Source of the DNA: GCA-2770975 sp050248915
GTDB taxonomy: Bacteria > Cyanobacteriota > Sericytochromatia > UBA7694
NCBI GenBank assembly: GCA_050248915.1
Contig: JBFWRL010000001.1
Span: 62,001 to 126,000 of the forward strand
Direction: 5' to 3'
Length of the DNA stretch: 64,000 nt
Part shown: positions 60,280 to 64,000 of the stretch, in pieces
Numbering within the stretch: position 1 is the first letter of the stretch
Layout: every line of letters starts with the position of its first letter
The notes under the pieces: model-generated
Seen by the model: only the letters and a program-made list of their open reading frames with translations
What the model was told of the DNA's origin: nothing
Databases searched by the model: none
Program-made: the position numbers and the translations under genes

Positions 60280-60885
60280 ATGAAACGTGCCTTCTTGCTT
60301 TCAGCCCTGGCGGGCCTGCTTTTGACCCCCGCTTTGAGCGCTTGCCAAAACAGCCTTGCTCCGGCACAACTCAGTGCCCATCGGCTTGCAGCCCAATCTT
60401 CGGTACGGACTTCTGCTGCGGCCCGTTCCGATGAAGGCCTGCGCAAAGGGGTGATTGAATTGCGCAAAGTGCGTTTCAGCAAATGGGACAAAAACATCAA
60501 TGGTGTCTTGACCCGCGACGAAGTGAGTGACGAAAATATGGCTTTGCCCGGCGTAATCAGCGGTTTTAAAGACTATGACACCAACAATGACGGTCAAATC
60601 ACCCAAGCCGAGTTTTTACGCGAAGACGTGATCGTTTTCTGGATGAACCTGATTCGCCCCAAAGTGGATGAACTCTTCAGCAAACACGACAAAGACGGCA
60701 ATCGCCTGTTGACCGTGGGCGAACAGGACAAGGTCAAACTCTTTTTTAGTCCCTGGCCCAAACTCAAAGGGGGCGATCTCAATCAAGATGGCGTAATCAC
60801 CTACAGCGAGTTTGAAGACGCGTATATGGAAGTGCTGCCCTTTTTCCAACAGCCTGTGGATCGGCAAGCGCTGCCCAACATTTAG
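60280..60885 (+). CDS. EF-hand calcium-binding lipoprotein
   Basis: 201 residues; signal ends LSAC (Cys ~21). Four EF-hand-like loops: DKNINGVLTRDE, DTNNDGQITQAE, DKDGNRLLTVGE and DLNQDGVITYSE. The second and fourth fit the DxDxDG-I-xxE consensus well apart from Asn in place of some Asp; the third is poorer (no Gly at loop position six). It probably binds Ca2+ in the periplasm or outside. AGG is about nine bases before the ATG. It is followed by a strong terminator, so a single-gene unit. Confidence 0.85.
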   Translation: MKRAFLLSALAGLLLTPALSACQNSLAPAQLSAHRLAAQSSVRTSAAARSDEGLRKGVIELRKVRFSKWDKNINGVLTRDEVSDENMALPGVISGFKDYDTNNDGQITQAEFLREDVIVFWMNLIRPKVDELFSKHDKDGNRLLTVGEQDKVKLFFSPWPKLKGGDLNQDGVITYSEFEDAYMEVLPFFQQPVDRQALPNI

Positions 60886-60922
60886 ATTCGAGTGAGTCTC
60901 AAACCCACACAATTCTATTTAG

Positions 60923-60959
60923 AAAAGCCCCTGCGCGAAAAACGCAGGGGCTTTTTTTT
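60923..60959 (+). terminator. Strong intrinsic terminator
   Basis: A perfect 13-bp stem (60923-60935 with 60943-60955), seven-base loop and a run of eight T residues (60952-60959), 37 bases after the EF-hand gene. Confidence 0.92.
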
Positions 60960-60994
60960 ATGCGGAGCGACAACAAACCGCAGTCATTCCCACC

Positions 60995-62560
60995 TTAAGG
61001 CGGCGGAAGATCTTCAGGATCCAGCGGTGCGGGCTCAACCTTGCTCAGAGGCTTTTGCCAGCGTTGAATCAGGGCTTTGATACCCGCACCCGCTCCGATC
61101 AGGGCGGCAAAGAGCATTGTGGCGCGAAAGAGTTCTTTGCCACCGAGGGCCAGCGGGAAAAAGAGCAGGCCGAGTAAATAGGCAATGGCCAAGGCCCGTG
61201 AACTGAGCAAGGCCAGACGCTGCACCAGGATCAGCTTGAGCAGCAGCCAGAGCAGCCAGGCTGAGCCAAAATAAATCAGCAGGGGTGGCAGCACCACGAG
61301 GATTTCAACCAAGAGCTTGAGGGTGTCTCCCAGGGCGCGGTTGAGCTTGTATTGAATCTGCTCACCCACCCCTTCGAGATTCCAGAAACGGCTGGGGGCT
61401 TTTTGGGTTAATTGCAGCTCAACACTGGCCATGCGCAGCATCTGTTCAAATTCCTGGCGTTTGAGAACCTGTTCACGCAATTGGCGTTTGAGCCTGCGCT
61501 GGGCCGCTTTGTCTGTAGCGTCTTGAACCTGAATCTGCAGATCGTCTTGATCCAGTTTTTGGGTTTGGACCTGTTTCCAGAGATCTTCGCTGCGGATATT
61601 TTTATTGCGCACCTCTCCGGTTTTTTCGATCTTCTCAATCACCGTCAGCAAATGCTGTTTGGGCACCTTAAAGCTGATCTGGGCGGAGGCCATCCCGTTT
61701 TCGGGCCGGGACATGGTCGAGCTGACAATATAGCCGTTGTGCTGGTTCACAATCAAACTGGTGGCGGTAAAGGCCTGGGTCAATTGGGGCACATCCACGC
61801 CCAGGGAGGCACTTTTGACCAGATAATCGGCCTGGTTATAGCCCTGCAGCAGGGGAATCGGCGAAGCCGGAGGTGGAGCAGCAATCGCTGAGCGCTCTTT
61901 TAAGTCTTGGCCTGCCTGTCTTTGGCTGGTTTGGCCCTCTGGTCGGCTGGCCAATAAATCATTGCTGTTTTGCTTTTTTAACTCTGTTTGACTGCGGGTA
62001 AGGCTGTCTGCCTCATTGGCCGAGGCACTTTCTTCTTCTTTGGCCGCGCCCAGTACCATCGGCGGGGCGGCAGGTTGGTTTTTATCCAGCCGGCCCCGCA
62101 AGGGGGTCTCATCCCCAAGCAGATCGGAGCGGGTACCCACCTGCCCACCACCGGGCAGGCGTTTGGCATGGGTGGTGTCTAAACTGCCCGCCAGATTCTG
62201 GCGTCCTTCTTGTAAGCCCATTGAAGAAGGCGCTTCTGCTTGTTTGAGGGCCCGGTCAAAGAGGCCGTTTTGCTTGGGTATCAGCAGGGCCACTGCCAAA
62301 ACCGCTGCGGCCACCGAAATAGCAGGGGGGGACTTAATCAGTTTGAGCACACGCACAGACCAGGGCTCCGGTTTAAGCGGAGCCAAGCGGGGATTGAGTT
62401 CACTCCAAAATTGTTCAAAATAATCGGGGGGGGGGGCCGTTTTTACGCTTTGGAGCAATGCGCGCAGCTCGGGCTCGATCGGCGGATCTTCAGCCAAAAA
62501 TGCAGGAGACAGCACGTCTTCATCCGACTCAGAAAAAGAGTTTTCTTGTTCGGGGCTCAT
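60995..62560 (-). CDS. DUF4349-containing anti-sigma factor
   Basis: 521 residues. The N-terminal ~70 residues (PELRALLQSVKTAPPPDYFE, QFWSELNPRL) look like a cytoplasmic anti-sigma region. A helix (SPPAISVAAAVLAVALLIP, ~78-96) crosses the membrane. A long Gln/Ser/Ala linker follows, then a DUF4349 domain (~225-400, YLVKSASLGVDVPQLTQAF, HNGYIVSSTM, SFKVPKQHLLTVIEKIEKTG) including a coiled coil, and three C-terminal helices. No zinc-binding HxxxCxxC motif. It overlaps the sigma gene by four bases (ATGA), with AGAGGAG just upstream. It probably holds the sigma factor until an envelope signal is felt by DUF4349. Confidence 0.82.
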   Translation of the reverse strand: MSPEQENSFSESDEDVLSPAFLAEDPPIEPELRALLQSVKTAPPPDYFEQFWSELNPRLAPLKPEPWSVRVLKLIKSPPAISVAAAVLAVALLIPKQNGLFDRALKQAEAPSSMGLQEGRQNLAGSLDTTHAKRLPGGGQVGTRSDLLGDETPLRGRLDKNQPAAPPMVLGAAKEEESASANEADSLTRSQTELKKQNSNDLLASRPEGQTSQRQAGQDLKERSAIAAPPPASPIPLLQGYNQADYLVKSASLGVDVPQLTQAFTATSLIVNQHNGYIVSSTMSRPENGMASAQISFKVPKQHLLTVIEKIEKTGEVRNKNIRSEDLWKQVQTQKLDQDDLQIQVQDATDKAAQRRLKRQLREQVLKRQEFEQMLRMASVELQLTQKAPSRFWNLEGVGEQIQYKLNRALGDTLKLLVEILVVLPPLLIYFGSAWLLWLLLKLILVQRLALLSSRALAIAYLLGLLFFPLALGGKELFRATMLFAALIGAGAGIKALIQRWQKPLSKVEPAPLDPEDLPPP

Positions 62561-63156
62561 GGGGTGTCTCCTCTCAGGGCAAAATACGGTTGCAATAATT
62601 CTTTGAGTTTTTTGCGGGCATAGTGCAAACGGGATCGCACCGTGCCCGCCGGGGTGCCCAGCACCTCCGCTGCTTCTGCGCAGTTCAGCTCTTCAAGTTC
62701 CACCAGGGTGACCACCTCGCGGTGTTCGGGGGAAAGCGTCTCCAGGGCCTTAAAGATCTGGTCCCGCACCTCGGCCTGCTCCAATTGCTCGGGGGTCTTG
62801 TCAAAATCCCCCCCGGCCTGCCGGGCAAATTCTTCGGGCTCGGTCGGCAATTCGCGCCGGGCTTTGCCTCGCAGGTGGTTGCGGGCCGTGTTCAAGGCAA
62901 TGCGAAAGACCCAAGAGCGAAAAGCCTGTTTGTTTTGGAGCTGGGGCAACGCCCTGTGCACCTTGACAAAGACCTCTTGCAAGATATCGTTCACATCGTC
63001 GTGCTGGGGAATGATCCCATAGACCATCCCATAGAGCTGCGGCATAAATTCTCTTACCACCTCTTTAAAGGCCTGTTGATCGCCCTGTTGGGCTCGATTG
63101 AGTTTTTGGATCAGTTCGTTGTTCACTGCTGTCCGTTTGGTTTCTTCGGGTTTCAA
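62557..63156 (-). CDS. ECF-type RNA polymerase sigma factor
   Basis: 199 residues. Region 2 spans ~20-95 (RAQQGDQQAFKEVVREFMPQ, DILQEVFVKVHRAL, AFRSWVFRIALNTARNHLRG), and region 4 ~135-190 (KALETLSPEHREVVTLVELE, EELNCAEAAEVLGTPAGTVR, SRLHYARKKLKELL), giving a complete group 4 sigma. Start at TTG (63156) with AGGGTC upstream; no later ATG fits. It is translationally coupled to the DUF4349 anti-sigma gene and probably autoregulated. The 216 bases upstream, shared with the esterase gene, show no clear sigma70 boxes. Confidence 0.93.
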   Translation of the reverse strand: MKPEETKRTAVNNELIQKLNRAQQGDQQAFKEVVREFMPQLYGMVYGIIPQHDDVNDILQEVFVKVHRALPQLQNKQAFRSWVFRIALNTARNHLRGKARRELPTEPEEFARQAGGDFDKTPEQLEQAEVRDQIFKALETLSPEHREVVTLVELEELNCAEAAEVLGTPAGTVRSRLHYARKKLKELLQPYFALRGDTP

Positions 63157-63372
63157 GTGTTAAGACCCTGCGCCTATCAAAAGTGTTCAAAACTCGGAAA
63201 TCTGTTTTTATCAAAAGATCTGCTGCTGGCAGTTTACAATATCTTTTGGGGAGCTGGTTCAGGCTGAGAGATAAAGCAGTTTGGCCTCTTGTTGCGCCCG
63301 CGAATCAGGCAAGTGGGCTGTTTGCTCCATGATACACTGGAAAAACACATCAACCCTCTTCAGGTTTACAGC

Positions 63373-64000
63373 GATGGATTCTCATGACCCCCAGCAATTG
63401 TATCAATGGCTTTTGGCCCCCAGCCTACCATCAGAGGCAAAAATCCCAGAGATCAGCCGCGATGGCCGTTTACTCAACCCGCGGGCCTGGCTCTTGGGAG
63501 AGATCGTGGCCCAGGGCGATTTGCCGATCGAAAGCTGGGAGCCGGTCTCGATGCGGGAGCGCTATCTGGCCGGGGCAAACGCCCTGGAGTGTCTGCCAAC
63601 GGGTATCAGTACTCAAGACCTGAGCTATGAGGGACCAGGGGGGAAACTGGCTCTGCGCCTGTATCACCCAGCGGAAAACCCAACCAAAGAACCCTTGCCC
63701 TGCATTTTGTTTTTACATGGGGGAGGCATGGTGATTGGCAATCTCGACAGCCATTCAGGCCTCTGCGCCCGTTTGAGTCAAAGCAGTGGCATGGCTGTCT
63801 TGGCCCTGGACTACCGTTTGGCCCCCGAGCACCCTTTTCCAGCGGCCTTAGAAGACGCAGAGGCAACGTGGCACTGGTTGCGGGCCCAAGCTCCAGTACT
63901 GGGCCTCAATCCAGCCAAATTGGCGATTGCCGGTGACAGTGCCGGTGGCAATCTGACAGCCGCCCTGGTGCATCTCTTGCTCAGCCAATCAGAGCCCCCA
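63373..64000 (+). CDS. HSL-family esterase/lipase, 3' end outside window
   Basis: The frame from ATG at 63373 stays open to the window edge (209 residues seen). The oxyanion motif LHGGGMVIGNLDSH and the nucleophile elbow AGDSAGGNLTAAL identify a hormone-sensitive-lipase-type alpha/beta-hydrolase, and VLALDYRLAPEHPFPAAL is the usual segment between them. The acid and His of the triad lie beyond the window. It hydrolyses short- or medium-chain esters in most relatives. It is divergent from the sigma gene; the Shine-Dalgarno is weak (CAGG). Confidence 0.88.

Overview
The window is a gene-dense, moderately GC-rich bacterial chromosome segment with about 53 protein genes, most separated by short gaps and many arranged in tight same-strand runs. 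I see no rRNA, tRNA, CRISPR array, insertion sequence, integrase or prophage gene. The cell looks like a diderm: there are at least six lipoproteins with clear lipoboxes, an MlaD/MCE lipid-transport protein, a DUF2490-type outer-membrane protein and an SLH-domain protein. It also carries FlhA, a diadenylate cyclase and an ECF sigma/anti-sigma pair. I cannot name the organism. A non-photosynthetic relative of the Cyanobacteriota (Sericytochromatia or 'Blackallbacteria' type) would fit the mixture of genes, but this is only a guess. An unusual feature is the abundance of the palindrome CAATTG (about 60 copies by eye).

Layout. 1-2450: end of a TPR protein and an alpha/beta hydrolase. 2510-7945 (minus): two adjacent lipoproteins, an NHL-repeat protein and a very large subtilisin-like protease with a seven-repeat EPTP propeller. 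8043-10256: a TPR protein with an O-GlcNAc-transferase-like domain; its promoter/leader is shared with the hydrolase at 954. 10287-13460: a phospholipase-D-like lipoprotein, a YefM/YoeB-type toxin-antitoxin pair with a recognisable operator, and an unknown lipoprotein. 13536-16223: a CgeB-like glycosyltransferase. 16244-19806 (minus): putative glycosyltransferase, MlaD, CoaE and SLH protein. 19895-21917: small membrane or hypothetical proteins around an AT-rich regulatory patch. 21933-26517: an Rsm22 methyltransferase facing an operon of a GT4 glycosyltransferase, a phosphodiester glycosidase, a small membrane protein and a DUF192 protein.

26725-32896: purine nucleoside phosphorylase overlapping a sirtuin, a CdaA-YbbR fusion followed by holA, a hypothetical protein, and malate dehydrogenase. 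33087-36497: a hybrid histidine kinase with PAS, two receivers and HPt, then two hypothetical genes. 36624-41704: glpD overlapping a diacylglycerol-kinase-family gene, and a cobalamin riboswitch in front of a PepSY membrane protein. 41871-45691: FkbM methyltransferase, ATP-grasp enzyme, sugar-epimerase-like SDR and an Ig-like lipoprotein. 45703-45956 has no gene but folds on paper into five nested or adjacent hairpins, and is my best candidate for an undescribed RNA. 46041-55829: flhA, an outer-membrane protein, an L,D-transpeptidase, an AtpI-like protein and a 1382-residue cytoplasmic multi-propeller protein ending in a CheA-P2-like domain. 55989-64000: a Ser/Thr kinase with an extracytoplasmic propeller, a MATE transporter, an EF-hand lipoprotein, an ECF sigma factor with a DUF4349 anti-sigma factor, and the start of an HSL-type esterase.

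Recurring themes are beta-propeller proteins (NHL, EPTP, Reg_prop-like), signalling (c-di-AMP, hybrid histidine kinase, Ser/Thr kinase, ECF sigma) and envelope glycan or lipid work. Functions below rest on motifs read by eye; no database search was run.
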